This document shows, in pieces, positions 1-7,703 of a stretch of 64,000 nucleotides of DNA (the first letter of the stretch is position 1; each line of letters begins with the position of its first letter). This DNA comes from Nocardia higoensis (lineage in GTDB: Bacteria; Actinomycetota; Actinomycetes; Mycobacteriales; Mycobacteriaceae): contig NZ_JADLQN010000001.1 of assembly GCF_015477835.1 (NCBI RefSeq), forward strand, positions 248,001 through 312,000, given 5' to 3'. The position numbers and the translations under genes were made by a program. The notes beneath the pieces were generated by a model. That model was not told the origin of the DNA. It made no database searches and saw only the letters and a list, made by a program, of their open reading frames with translations.

Positions 1-943
1 GCCGGCCGGGCGAGATGCCCGCGCTGTCGAGTGCCTTCCTCGCCGCCACGACCGACGCGGTGAGCAGCGGGGAGCGGACCGCCGCGTGCGCGATGCCGAC
101 GATCTCCGCGAGCGGCGGTCGATCGAACAGCGCAGCGGCGGAACGCTTGCCGAGCACCGCCACGGCGGCGGCGTCGGCGGGCTGGGGCGCCGTCGCCGCG
201 GTGTGCAGGCCGGTGGCCGGACGGGTGACGCCGGGCAGTCGCGCCTCGACGCGCTCCCAGGACGGGTCCGCACCGAACAGCGGCCGCAAGCCGGCCAGGC
301 CCTCGAGCGTGGTGTCGGGCCGCGGGCCCTCGTCGACGCTCAGCAGAGGGCCGTCGGATCCCCACACGGGCACGATCGAGTCCGAGGCAGTCGCGGCCGC
401 GGCGCGGCGGTGCGAGACGACCGCGCTCGCGTCGAGATCTTCCCGGCTGAAGCCGTACTGCATCGCGGTGAGGTCGGCCGAGACGCCGATGGTGACGTAT
501 CCGGTCCGGTCGCCCAGCGCGGTGCTGGTGACGAAGGCGGGGTCGTCGGACATCATCGGCACCCGGGACATGGATTCCACGCCGCCCACGACCGCCAGAT
601 CCGCGCTGCGCGCGGCGATCTTCGCGGCGCCGGTCTCGACGGCGTCCAGTCCCGAACAGCACAACCGAGACACCACGCCCGCGGGGATCTCGTCGGGCCA
701 GCCCGCCCACAGCAGGGCCGCGCGGGCGACATCTCCACCCTGATCACCGAACGCGGTGCTGGTGCCGATCACCATGTCGTCGATGCGATCGGCCGGGGTG
801 CCGCGCCGGGTCAGCTCGCGCAGCACCTGGGCCAGCAGCTCGTAGGCGGGCACCTCGGCGAAGGTTCCGCCGTCGCGGCGGACACGGGCTTTCGGGGTGC
901 GGATCGCGTCGTAGACGAAGACGCCGGGTTCGAACTGCGTCAT
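1..943 (-). CDS. Acetyl-CoA acetyltransferase (thiolase), 3' part beyond window
   Basis: Thiolase-family enzyme that condenses or cleaves acyl-CoA esters. The first 314 residues are visible; the C-terminal domain with the catalytic His and second Cys lies outside the window. The N-terminal thiolase fold opens with FVYDAIRTPKAR. The nucleophile motif VSRLCCSGLDAV places the active Cys at about residue 95; the usual Gly after it is replaced by Cys. VVGGVESMSRVP follows, as in degradative thiolases. The ATG overlaps the stop of the upstream paaN-like gene by ATGA, so the two are translationally coupled. Together they suggest beta-oxidation-like processing of an acyl-CoA made by the neighbouring ligase. 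The family is clear; the substrate is not. Confidence 0.9.
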   Translation of the reverse strand, partial: MTQFEPGVFVYDAIRTPKARVRRDGGTFAEVPAYELLAQVLRELTRRGTPADRIDDMVIGTSTAFGDQGGDVARAALLWAGWPDEIPAGVVSRLCCSGLDAVETGAAKIAARSADLAVVGGVESMSRVPMMSDDPAFVTSTALGDRTGYVTIGVSADLTAMQYGFSREDLDASAVVSHRRAAAATASDSIVPVWGSDGPLLSVDEGPRPDTTLEGLAGLRPLFGADPSWERVEARLPGVTRPATGLHTAATAPQPADAAAVAVLGKRSAAALFDRPPLAEIVGIAHAAVRSPLLTASVVAARKALDSAGISPGR

Positions 944-2649
944 CGGCCCGCCACCTGGCTGTGTGATCGGCCTGCCACTTGGCTGTGTGATCGATCCGCC
1001 ACCTGGCGGCGGTCTTGCACGAGCCGGAACCGTCCGGCCACGAAGGACTCGTCGGTCAGGGTGGCGTTGCCCGCCGGATTCAAGCCGGTGACGTGGTAGT
1101 CGCTGTAGGCGGCCGCGTACTGCATCGGCATGGAGGACACCAGGTTCACCGACAGCGAGGCACCCGCGTCGGCGTAGGCATCGGCGATCTCGTCGACGGT
1201 CTCGTCGTCGGTGCAGTACAGGTAGGAGCTGATCGCGCCGTGCGCGCGGACACTGTCGGTGGCGTGGGCGACCGCGGCCGCGGTGTCGGCGCAGTCGACG
1301 AGGAAGGCCACCGGGCCGAACTGTTCACCCGCGGGCAGGGTGTCGCCTCGGCGGGGGTCGAGGCGGATGAGCATCGGCGTCGTGACCCGCGCGCCCGGGT
1401 GGTCCGGGTGATCGTAGGCGGTGGGTGGGCGGACGAGGGTTCCGTCGCGTTCGGCCTCCTCGGCGAGGCCGCGCAGCGAACGCAGCGTGGAGTCCGACTG
1501 CAGCGCCCCGCACACAGCAGCGGCCCGCCGCGGCGCCGCGGCGAGTTCGTCCAGTGCGTCGCGGAGTGCCTCGACGACCTCCGCGCGTGCCACCGTGCCC
1601 GCATCGGTGCGCACCCCCGCGTCGGGGATGTAGATGTTCTGCGGCGTCGTGCACATCTGGCCGCTGAACAGCGAAAGACCGCTCGCCAGTGTACGAATCG
1701 TGGCGGGCAGGTCGTGGACGGAATCGAGCACGACCGTGTTCACGCCCGCCGTCTCGGTGAAGACGAGCGCGTGGCGGCAGTTCTGCTCGAGCCAGTTCCC
1801 GAAGGCCGGGCTGCCCGTGAAATCGATGATGCGGGTGGCCGGGTCGGTGGCCAGACGCCCGGCGATCGGCTCGTCGACGGTGTCGACCACCAATTGCACG
1901 GCATCGGCGGGTAGACCGGCCTCGCGCAGGACGTCGCGGAGTACCTCCACGGCCAGGGCGGTGGCCAGGACCGAACGCGGATGAGGTTTGACCAGGACCG
2001 GATTGCCGGTGGCGAGGTTGACCAGGATGGCGGGGTAGGCGTTCCACGCGGGGAACGACGCGCACGCGACGACCAGCGCGGTGCCGAGCGGGCGGGGACG
2101 GAAACGCTTGCGCAGCGTCACCGGGGTCTTGCCGAACGTCGCCTGCCAGGTGACCGACTCGGGAATCCGCTGCAGGGCGGCCCAGGCCATGGCGAGGCCT
2201 TCCAGCCCGCGGTCCAGCGCGTTGGTGCCGCTGCCGCTGCACGCCATGCCCAGGCTCTGCCCGGTGGTGTGCGCGGTGGCCGCGGCGAATTCCGCGCCGC
2301 GCGCGTGGATGCGCGACAGCGCTTCCAGGCACACGCCGACCCGCTGCTCGGCGGAGGCCTCGCGCAGCGCGGACGCGGCCGTGGCCGCCGCTTGCAGGGC
2401 TTCTTCCGGCGAGGGCGCACTGTAGGAGACGTTCAGCGCCTTGCCGGTGTAGGGGGAGATCTCCTCGGCGGTGAGAGTCCTGGCGGTCCGCGTCGACACC
2501 TCGAGCGTGCGGCCGTCGTAGGCACCGACGAGGTCGGCGGCCTCGGCCGACTCGGGCGGGGTGATCGGCGCGAAGCCGGTCCACGCGGTGCGGGTCCGAT
2601 TGGCCTCCACGGCTGCGGCGAGCAGGTCGGAGTGCTTTTCGAAGAACAT
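940..2649 (-). CDS. paaN: PaaN-type aldehyde dehydrogenase
   Basis: Aldehyde dehydrogenase superfamily protein of the Gram-positive PaaN type (phenylacetic acid degradation protein), 569 aa, close to the family's usual 550. NAD(P)-binding and catalytic features are present: LVKPHPRSV (Lys221), VFTETAG (general base Glu299) and SGQMCTTPQNIY (nucleophile Cys333). It would oxidise an aldehyde intermediate, possibly a ring-opening product; the exact reaction is unproven. The ATG at 2649 opens MFFEKHSDLL. The gene ends in ATGA overlapping the thiolase start. The last 20 or so residues are oddly repetitive (two copies of RSHSQVAG from a 24-bp DNA repeat) and lie outside the enzyme fold. A 23-bp dyad shared with the next promoter sits about 90 bp upstream. 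Confidence 0.88.
   Translation of the reverse strand: MFFEKHSDLLAAAVEANRTRTAWTGFAPITPPESAEAADLVGAYDGRTLEVSTRTARTLTAEEISPYTGKALNVSYSAPSPEEALQAAATAASALREASAEQRVGVCLEALSRIHARGAEFAAATAHTTGQSLGMACSGSGTNALDRGLEGLAMAWAALQRIPESVTWQATFGKTPVTLRKRFRPRPLGTALVVACASFPAWNAYPAILVNLATGNPVLVKPHPRSVLATALAVEVLRDVLREAGLPADAVQLVVDTVDEPIAGRLATDPATRIIDFTGSPAFGNWLEQNCRHALVFTETAGVNTVVLDSVHDLPATIRTLASGLSLFSGQMCTTPQNIYIPDAGVRTDAGTVARAEVVEALRDALDELAAAPRRAAAVCGALQSDSTLRSLRGLAEEAERDGTLVRPPTAYDHPDHPGARVTTPMLIRLDPRRGDTLPAGEQFGPVAFLVDCADTAAAVAHATDSVRAHGAISSYLYCTDDETVDEIADAYADAGASLSVNLVSSMPMQYAAAYSDYHVTGLNPAGNATLTDESFVAGRFRLVQDRRQVADRSHSQVAGRSHSQVAGR
946..1007. repeat. 24-bp tandem repeat in paaN 3' end
   Basis: Two adjacent 24-bp units (946-969 and 970-993), differing at a few positions, followed by a degenerate partial third copy (about 994-1007). 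The unit keeps the reading frame and encodes the octapeptide RSHSQVAG at the extreme C-terminus of the PaaN-like protein, directly before the stop/start overlap with the thiolase. The in-frame unit means copy number can vary without harming the coupled downstream gene. Confidence 0.85.
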
Positions 2650-2735
2650 GAACAGTGGGTTCCTGTCGAAGACTGGTGCGAGGTGAGCATCGGTGCCGGG
2701 ACTCGGGGAACGGAGAGGCCCGCGATGCCCGGAAA

Positions 2736-2758
2736 TTTACTACGATTACTGAAGTGAA
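2736..2758. promoter_or_regulatory. Candidate operator, copy 1 (upstream of paaN)
   Basis: A 23-bp imperfect dyad with outer arms TTTACT and AGTGAA and an ACTG core. It matches the sequence at 5019-5041 at 19 of 23 positions by eye. It lies between the HxlR-type regulator gene and paaN, about 90 bp before the paaN start, in an unusually AT-rich stretch for this genome. Inference: binding site of the regulator encoded at 2816-3736. Confidence 0.6.
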
Positions 2759-2815
2759 ACAAGCCACAGCATGGTTTGTCAACGTGTCATCGAGAGCCGT
2801 GGCGCCGATGCGCGA

Positions 2816-3736
2816 TCAGGAGTGGAAGAGCACCGATGTGCGGGTGAGCACGGCCTCGCATCCGCGGCAGCGCAGCCCGGGATCGAACCACTTTCCGCAC
2901 GCGTCGTGATGCAGGCGCGGGCCCAGCTGCTCGACCGGGACATCGGGGTGCGCCCGCTGTGCCCAGGCCACCTGGAAAGCGAAGATGGGGAACAGCGCCC
3001 GGCCGCGGGGTGTCATCAGGTACTCACGGCCACCGTCGTCGCGCGTGATCATCTGCGCTTCCGACAGTCGCGTCAGCCGCTCGGTCAGCGTGGACGGGGA
3101 GATCTTCAGGATCGATTGGAACTCGCCGAATCGGCGCACGCCCGACAGCGCCAGTCCCGTCACCAAGGCGCTCCAGCGATCGCCGATCGCCTCCATGACC
3201 TCGGTGAACTGCAGATCGACGCGGCTGAGCGCAGGTGTGCTGCGGGTGGATCTGCGCCAGCCCTTGCCCGCCAGCACCAGCGAGTCGGGGTCCATCTCCA
3301 CATGGACGTCGCGCGCCTTCACGAGCCCTCCGCAGTGCCGGCAGATCAGTTCCGGTGGGCCACGATGTCCGCACGGCACATGCACCAGTTCCGGCTGCAG
3401 CAGTCCGTCGGCCGACCACTCCCGTTGCCAGGACCAGATGGCGACCAGCAGCTCCCACGTCGCCAGCCCCAGGTCGGTGAGCAGATAGTCGTGCCGGTCG
3501 TAGCCGCCGGACTGCGGGGTCCGGCACATCAGCCCGGCCTCGACCAGGGCGTTGAGACGGGAGGTCAGGATCGCCGGCGGCGCGCCGGTCCGGTCGAGCC
3601 ACTCGCCGAAACGCCGGACGTGATCGACGAAGGCGTCACGCAGGATCGCCACCGTCACCCGATCGCCGAGCAGGTCGATGGTCTGGGCGACCGGACTGGC
3701 GGTCGCGGTGGGACCGGGGTTCTCGGCCATTGCCAC
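2816..3736 (-). CDS. Double HxlR-type winged-helix regulator with two Cys-rich ribbons
   Basis: Two HxlR-like winged-helix domains in one 306-aa chain. Domain 1 is about residues 15-110 (FGEWLDRTGAPPAILTSRL, then LLTDLG). Domain 2 is about 172-262 (DRWSALVTGLALSGVRRFGE, then LMTPRGRALFP). Each is followed by a Cys/His ribbon: Cys122/His124/Cys132/Cys135, and His278/Cys280/Cys290/Cys293. Canonical HxlR proteins are about 110-130 aa dimers, so this looks like a fused pseudo-dimer. The GTG at 3736 has GGGGAGG four bases before it; an ATG two codons downstream is an alternative. Location between two similar 23-bp dyads suggests it is the local regulator of the thiolase/PaaN/ligase genes. Confidence 0.8.
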   Translation of the reverse strand: MAMAENPGPTATASPVAQTIDLLGDRVTVAILRDAFVDHVRRFGEWLDRTGAPPAILTSRLNALVEAGLMCRTPQSGGYDRHDYLLTDLGLATWELLVAIWSWQREWSADGLLQPELVHVPCGHRGPPELICRHCGGLVKARDVHVEMDPDSLVLAGKGWRRSTRSTPALSRVDLQFTEVMEAIGDRWSALVTGLALSGVRRFGEFQSILKISPSTLTERLTRLSEAQMITRDDGGREYLMTPRGRALFPIFAFQVAWAQRAHPDVPVEQLGPRLHHDACGKWFDPGLRCRGCEAVLTRTSVLFHS

Positions 3737-3772
3737 CCTGCCTCCCCGTACCTGCAGTCTCGACGCTCTCGC

Positions 3773-4960
3773 TCAGGCCTCCAACACAATAGCGATGCCC
3801 TGCCCGACGCCGATGCATGCCGCCGCGACGCCGATTCCGCCGCCGAGGCGTCGGAGGTGACGCAGGCAGTCGATGACGATCCGGGCCGCCGACGCGCCGA
3901 GCGGGTGACCCATCGCGATCGCGCCGCCGAACGGGTTCACCCGCTCGGCGGAGATCTCCGGCAGTTCCCGCAGACATGCCAGCACCACCGCGGCGAACGC
4001 CTCGTTCAGTTCCAGCACGCGCACGTCGGCCGGAGTGCGCCCGGCGCGCTCGAGCGCCTTGGTGATCGCCGGGACCGGAGCCACGGCGAACTGGTCCGGT
4101 TCCACGCCGACGACAGCCGAGGACAGCACCCTGCCCAGCGGTCGCGCGCCGAGCTCGGACACCACGGCACCACCGGCCACCAGCGCCGCCACGGCGCCGT
4201 CGTTCATCGGCGAGGAGTTGCCCGCGGTGACGGTGCCCTCCGGGGAGAACGCGGGCCGCAACCCGGCCAGCGTCGCGGCGCTGGTGTCACGGATGGACTC
4301 GTCGCGCGCGAGATCGTCCCGTGGCAGGACGAATTCCGCGTGCATGCCGTCCGACCAGGCTTTTCTCGCGAGCTCATGGGAGCGCAGCGCCCACTCGTCC
4401 TGTTCGAGCCGCCCGATGCCCCTGTGCTCGGCCACCAGTTCCGCCGACCGGCCGAGCGACTCGACCCAGGCGGCGGGGAAGCGGGGATTGACCATGCGCC
4501 AGCCGACCGTCGTCGGGGTCAGTTCCAGCTGCCGGGGAAAGGCGGAATCGATCGGCGGCAGCACATAGGGCGCCCGGCTCATGCTCTCCGAGCCGCCGGT
4601 CAGCACCACGTCGGCGTCACCCGCGGCGATCCGGCGCGTCGCCGAGAGCAACGCCTCCGCGCCGGATCCGCACAGCCGGTTGACGGTGACGCCCGGAATC
4701 GTGTGCGGGAGTCCCGCCAGCAGCAGGGCCATCCGCGCGACATTGCGGTTGTCCTCGCCCGCGCCGTTGGCGTTGCCCCACACCACGTCGTCGATGCGCG
4801 CCGGATCGAGGTTCGGATGCCGCGCCAGCAGATCGGCGATCGGCAGGGCGGCGAGGTCGTCGGCGCGGATGTGGGACAGCGCGCCCCTGGCGGCGCCGAA
4901 CGGCGTGCGGACCGCGTCGACGATCCAGGGGGTGCGTGGGTCGGTGTTCGGGCGGGTCAT
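3773..4960 (-). CDS. Acetyl-CoA C-acyltransferase (thiolase)
   Basis: Full-length 395-aa degradative thiolase. It has the nucleophile Cys97 in VNRLCGSGAEA, GGSESMSRAPYV, LNEAFAAVVLACL, His352 in MGHPLGASAAR and Cys382 near the C-terminus (AACIGVGQG), so the complete Cys-His-Cys set is present. It is similar in type to 3-oxoadipyl-CoA / 3-ketoacyl-CoA thiolases (PaaJ/PcaF), but I cannot fix the substrate. An in-frame extension upstream of 4960 exists but reads through the divergent promoter; the ATG at 4960 starts MTRPNTDPRTPWIVDAVRTP, the standard N-terminus. It is divergently transcribed from the CoA ligase across the shared operator-like dyad. Confidence 0.92.
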   Translation of the reverse strand: MTRPNTDPRTPWIVDAVRTPFGAARGALSHIRADDLAALPIADLLARHPNLDPARIDDVVWGNANGAGEDNRNVARMALLLAGLPHTIPGVTVNRLCGSGAEALLSATRRIAAGDADVVLTGGSESMSRAPYVLPPIDSAFPRQLELTPTTVGWRMVNPRFPAAWVESLGRSAELVAEHRGIGRLEQDEWALRSHELARKAWSDGMHAEFVLPRDDLARDESIRDTSAATLAGLRPAFSPEGTVTAGNSSPMNDGAVAALVAGGAVVSELGARPLGRVLSSAVVGVEPDQFAVAPVPAITKALERAGRTPADVRVLELNEAFAAVVLACLRELPEISAERVNPFGGAIAMGHPLGASAARIVIDCLRHLRRLGGGIGVAAACIGVGQGIAIVLEA

Positions 4961-5018
4961 CGGTGTCGGCTCCTCTGCCTCGGGGCCGGAGTGGTTGCGC
5001 GATCCGGCACGGCCGTAG

Positions 5019-5041
5019 TTTACTTCAATAACTGTAGTGAA
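5019..5041. promoter_or_regulatory. Candidate operator, copy 2 (thiolase/ligase divergent promoter)
   Basis: A 23-bp dyad with outer arms TTTACT and AGTGAA and core AATAACTG, near-identical to the copy at 2736-2758. It lies 20 bp before the ligase ATG and 58 bp before the thiolase ATG. Its 3' half runs almost into the ligase ribosome-binding site (GGAGAGG, 5044-5050), so binding there could block initiation directly. Inferred target of the double-HxlR regulator. Confidence 0.6.
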
Positions 5042-5060
5042 GTGGAGAGGCCGAGTATCC

Positions 5061-6677
5061 ATGTCGATCGCGAATATCGTCCGCACCGCCGCCGAGACGT
5101 ACGGCACGGACATCGCGGTAGCGGATCGCGCGCGGAGCCTGAGCTTCGCCGAACTGTCCGATCGGGTGCACCGTCTGGCCGCGGGATTCGCGGCGCGGGG
5201 GGTCGAAGCGGGCGGTGCGGTGCTGGTATTGCTGCCGAACTCGGTGGCCGCGATCGAGGTCGATCTGGCGCTCACAATCGGCGGGTACGTGCGCGTCGCG
5301 CTCAATCCGCGGGTGGGTCCGCGAGATTGGGCTCGCGTCATGGACGACTGCCGACCGTGCGCGCTCGTCTACGATCCAGGCGTCGACGGAGCGCGGGAAT
5401 TCGCCGCCGCGGCCCCGGTACCGGTCCTGGTCGCCGCGGTGGACGACGCCGCCACCACCGAGACCCTCGACGGTCTCGCCGCCGCGGCGCCTGCTCGTCC
5501 GCGCTTACCCGAACTCGCGCCGGATTCGCTGTGCGCCCTGCACTATTCCTCGGGCACCACCGGTGTACCCAAGGGTGCCCGGCGCACCCACGCCAACCGG
5601 CTCGCGTCGCTGCGCGCGATGCGCGACCACGTCCTCGCCGCAACCCTGGACGGACCGGAGCCGCCGGTCTTCGTGCATGCCGGGCCCGTCATCCACACCA
5701 GCGGGCTGTTCGTCCTGCCCTTCCTCGCCGTGGGAGGGAGACAGGTGCTGCTCGACCACGCGCGGCCGGCCGATCTCCTCGCCGCGGTCGCCGCCGAAGG
5801 CGGCACCCACACCGCGCTCGTCCCCACCGTGATCGCCAGGCTGCTGGAATTGGACGATGCCGCACTCGCCCCGCTGCGCCGCCTGCGCATGCTGGCCTAC
5901 GCGGGCGCGCCTATGCCCGTCGAGCACATCCGGCAGGCTTACCACCGCATCACGCCGAATCTCGTGCAGTACTACGGCATGGTCGAGGCCGTCCCGCCGC
6001 TGACGGTGCTCGGCATCGCCGATCATCGCCGGGGGATGGAGGAGGACGGCGAGATCCTCGCCTCGGTCGGTAAGCCGTGCGCCGACGTGGACATCGACTT
6101 CCGTGACGGCGATATCGCGGTATCCGAGGGGCAGGTAGGTGAACTGGTGGTCGCCGGACCCGCCGTGAGCCCTGGCTACCACAATGCCGATACCAGGACC
6201 GATCTCGGCAAGAGTCATCGCGACGGCCGTCTGTACTCCGGTGACCTGGGCTTCCGGGCCGCCGAGGGGTACGTGCATCTCACCGGCCGTGGCAAGGACA
6301 TGATCATCACCGGCGGGTACAACGTGTATCCGCGCGAGGTGGAGCAGGCGCTGCTGACCGTCGCCGGGGTGACCGACGCGGTGGTGGTGGGGCTGGCCGA
6401 TCCCGTGTGGGGCCAGCGCATCGTGGCGGCCTACACCGCCGGTCCCCGGACCGGCCGCACCGACACCGACACCGACCGCGGCGGTAGCCACCTCGCCGAC
6501 ACCGAACTCGCCGACACCGAACTCACCGACGCGGAGGTCCTGCGCCGGTGTCGCGAGGTGCTGCCCGACTACAAGCGCCCCAAGTCCGTCCACCGCCTGC
6601 CTGCCCTTCCGCTGACCGCACTGGGCAAGGTCGATCGCGCCGCGGTCGCCCGCTTGCTCGCCCCGCTGACCAGTTGA
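5061..6677 (+). CDS. AMP-forming acyl-CoA synthetase/ligase
   Basis: ANL-superfamily ligase (538 aa) activating a carboxylic acid via acyl-AMP to its CoA ester. Motifs in order: the phosphate-binding loop YSSGTTGVPKGARR, the adenine site YYGMVEA, YSGDLGF, the hinge LTGRGKDMIITGGYNVYPRE and the C-terminal GKVDR Lys region. The start is the ATG at 5061 with GGAGAGG 10 bases upstream; a GTG at 5037 would place the operator inside the gene and lacks an RBS. Just before the last 45 residues is a low-complexity insertion made of Thr-Asp pairs and three 15-bp repeats (6492-6536). It is divergent from the thiolase and presumably supplies its pathway. Substrate unknown. Confidence 0.9.
   Translation: MSIANIVRTAAETYGTDIAVADRARSLSFAELSDRVHRLAAGFAARGVEAGGAVLVLLPNSVAAIEVDLALTIGGYVRVALNPRVGPRDWARVMDDCRPCALVYDPGVDGAREFAAAAPVPVLVAAVDDAATTETLDGLAAAAPARPRLPELAPDSLCALHYSSGTTGVPKGARRTHANRLASLRAMRDHVLAATLDGPEPPVFVHAGPVIHTSGLFVLPFLAVGGRQVLLDHARPADLLAAVAAEGGTHTALVPTVIARLLELDDAALAPLRRLRMLAYAGAPMPVEHIRQAYHRITPNLVQYYGMVEAVPPLTVLGIADHRRGMEEDGEILASVGKPCADVDIDFRDGDIAVSEGQVGELVVAGPAVSPGYHNADTRTDLGKSHRDGRLYSGDLGFRAAEGYVHLTGRGKDMIITGGYNVYPREVEQALLTVAGVTDAVVVGLADPVWGQRIVAAYTAGPRTGRTDTDTDRGGSHLADTELADTELTDAEVLRRCREVLPDYKRPKSVHRLPALPLTALGKVDRAAVARLLAPLTS
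6492..6536 (+). repeat. 15-bp in-frame repeats within the CoA ligase
   Basis: Three tandem 15-bp units (6492-6506, 6507-6521 identical; 6522-6536 diverged) encode LADTE, LADTE and LTDAE. They are preceded by ACCGAC hexamer repeats (about 6459-6476). Together they form an acidic Thr/Asp insertion in the mobile C-terminal domain of the ligase, a region normally compact in this family. Confidence 0.8.
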
Positions 6678-6731
6678 CCCGTCGTCGACGCGCGATCCCG
6701 CGTGTGACGATCCCGTCCCGAGGAAGAATTC

Positions 6732-7685
6732 ATGACCGCCGCCCTGCTCTCCGCCCTCCGCCTGCCCGTCGTCGCCGCGCCGATGTTCCTCGTCTCCGGA
6801 CCGGATCTGGTGATCGCCGCCTGCCGCTCGGGCATCATCGGCTCCTTTCCCACCCAGAACTGCCGCACCGTCGAGGAACTCGACACCTGGATGGGCACCA
6901 TCACCGATCAGGCCCGCTCCGGCGACGGCACGGCCGCGCCGTGGGCGGCCAACCTCATCACCCACAGCACCAACGCCCGGCTCGCCGACGACCTGCGTCT
7001 GATCGCCGAGTACCGGCCCCCGGTGGTCATCACCGCGCTCGGCTCGCCACGTCCGGTGATGGACGTCGTCAAGGGATACGGCGGCCTGGTCATCGCCGAC
7101 GTGGTGAACATGCGGCTCGCGCGCAAGGCCGCCGAAGCCGGTGTCGACGGCATGGCCTGCGTCTCCGCCGGGGCGGGCGGGCACACCGGCCACCTCTCGC
7201 CGTTCGCCTTCACCTCGGCGATCCGCGACTTCTTCGAGGGCCTGGTCATCATCGGCGGCGGCATCAGCGACGGTCACGGCGTCGCCGGAGCCGTCACCGC
7301 CGGAGCCGATCTGGTCTACATGGGCACCCGCTTCCTCGCCAGCCGGGAGAGCCTGGCCGAGACCGCCTACAAGCAGATGGTCGTCGCCGCCGGGCCCGAC
7401 GACCTGATCGTCAGCGACGCCATCACCGGCACCCCGGCCTCCTGGCTCAAGGACAGCATCCGCGCCCAGGGGCTGGACCCCGACAATCTCGCGCCCGCCA
7501 CCGGCGCGAAGAACTACACCGCGGGCGGCACCTCGATCAAACGCTGGAAGGACGTCTGGGCCGCGGGTCAGGGCTTGCAGAACATCCGCGCGATCGAGCC
7601 GGTAGCGGAGATCGTCGACCGGATCGGCGAAGAATACGCCGCCGCGCTGCGCCGGGTGACCGAGCGGTCCGCCCCCGCGCTGTGA
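6732..7685 (+). CDS. Nitronate monooxygenase-family flavoprotein
   Basis: A 317-aa TIM-barrel flavoprotein of the nitronate monooxygenase / 2-nitropropane dioxygenase family, which oxidises alkyl nitronates to carbonyls and nitrite. The N-terminus carries the FMN-binding APMFLVSGPDLV. His151 in GAGGHTGHLSPFAF is the expected catalytic His, and a phosphate-binding GGGISDGHGV followed by GADLVYMGTRFLAS is present. Length fits the family. The RBS GAGGAAG lies just before the ATG. It follows the ligase by 54 bp in the same direction and is probably co-transcribed. FabK-like enoyl reductases share the fold, so the activity is inferred. Confidence 0.88.
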   Translation: MTAALLSALRLPVVAAPMFLVSGPDLVIAACRSGIIGSFPTQNCRTVEELDTWMGTITDQARSGDGTAAPWAANLITHSTNARLADDLRLIAEYRPPVVITALGSPRPVMDVVKGYGGLVIADVVNMRLARKAAEAGVDGMACVSAGAGGHTGHLSPFAFTSAIRDFFEGLVIIGGGISDGHGVAGAVTAGADLVYMGTRFLASRESLAETAYKQMVVAAGPDDLIVSDAITGTPASWLKDSIRAQGLDPDNLAPATGAKNYTAGGTSIKRWKDVWAAGQGLQNIRAIEPVAEIVDRIGEEYAAALRRVTERSAPAL

Positions 7686-7703
7686 ACCGCGTGGGCACGA
7701 ACC

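Noticed and set aside
2771..6073. 1100-codon open frame on the plus strand
   Set aside because: It is the shadow of the HxlR and thiolase genes on the minus strand and the ligase in another frame; composition is Arg/His/Gly-rich and matches no family.
5505..7277. 590-codon minus-strand frame
   Set aside because: Antisense to the intact CoA ligase and nitronate monooxygenase, with protein composition typical of high-GC shadows.
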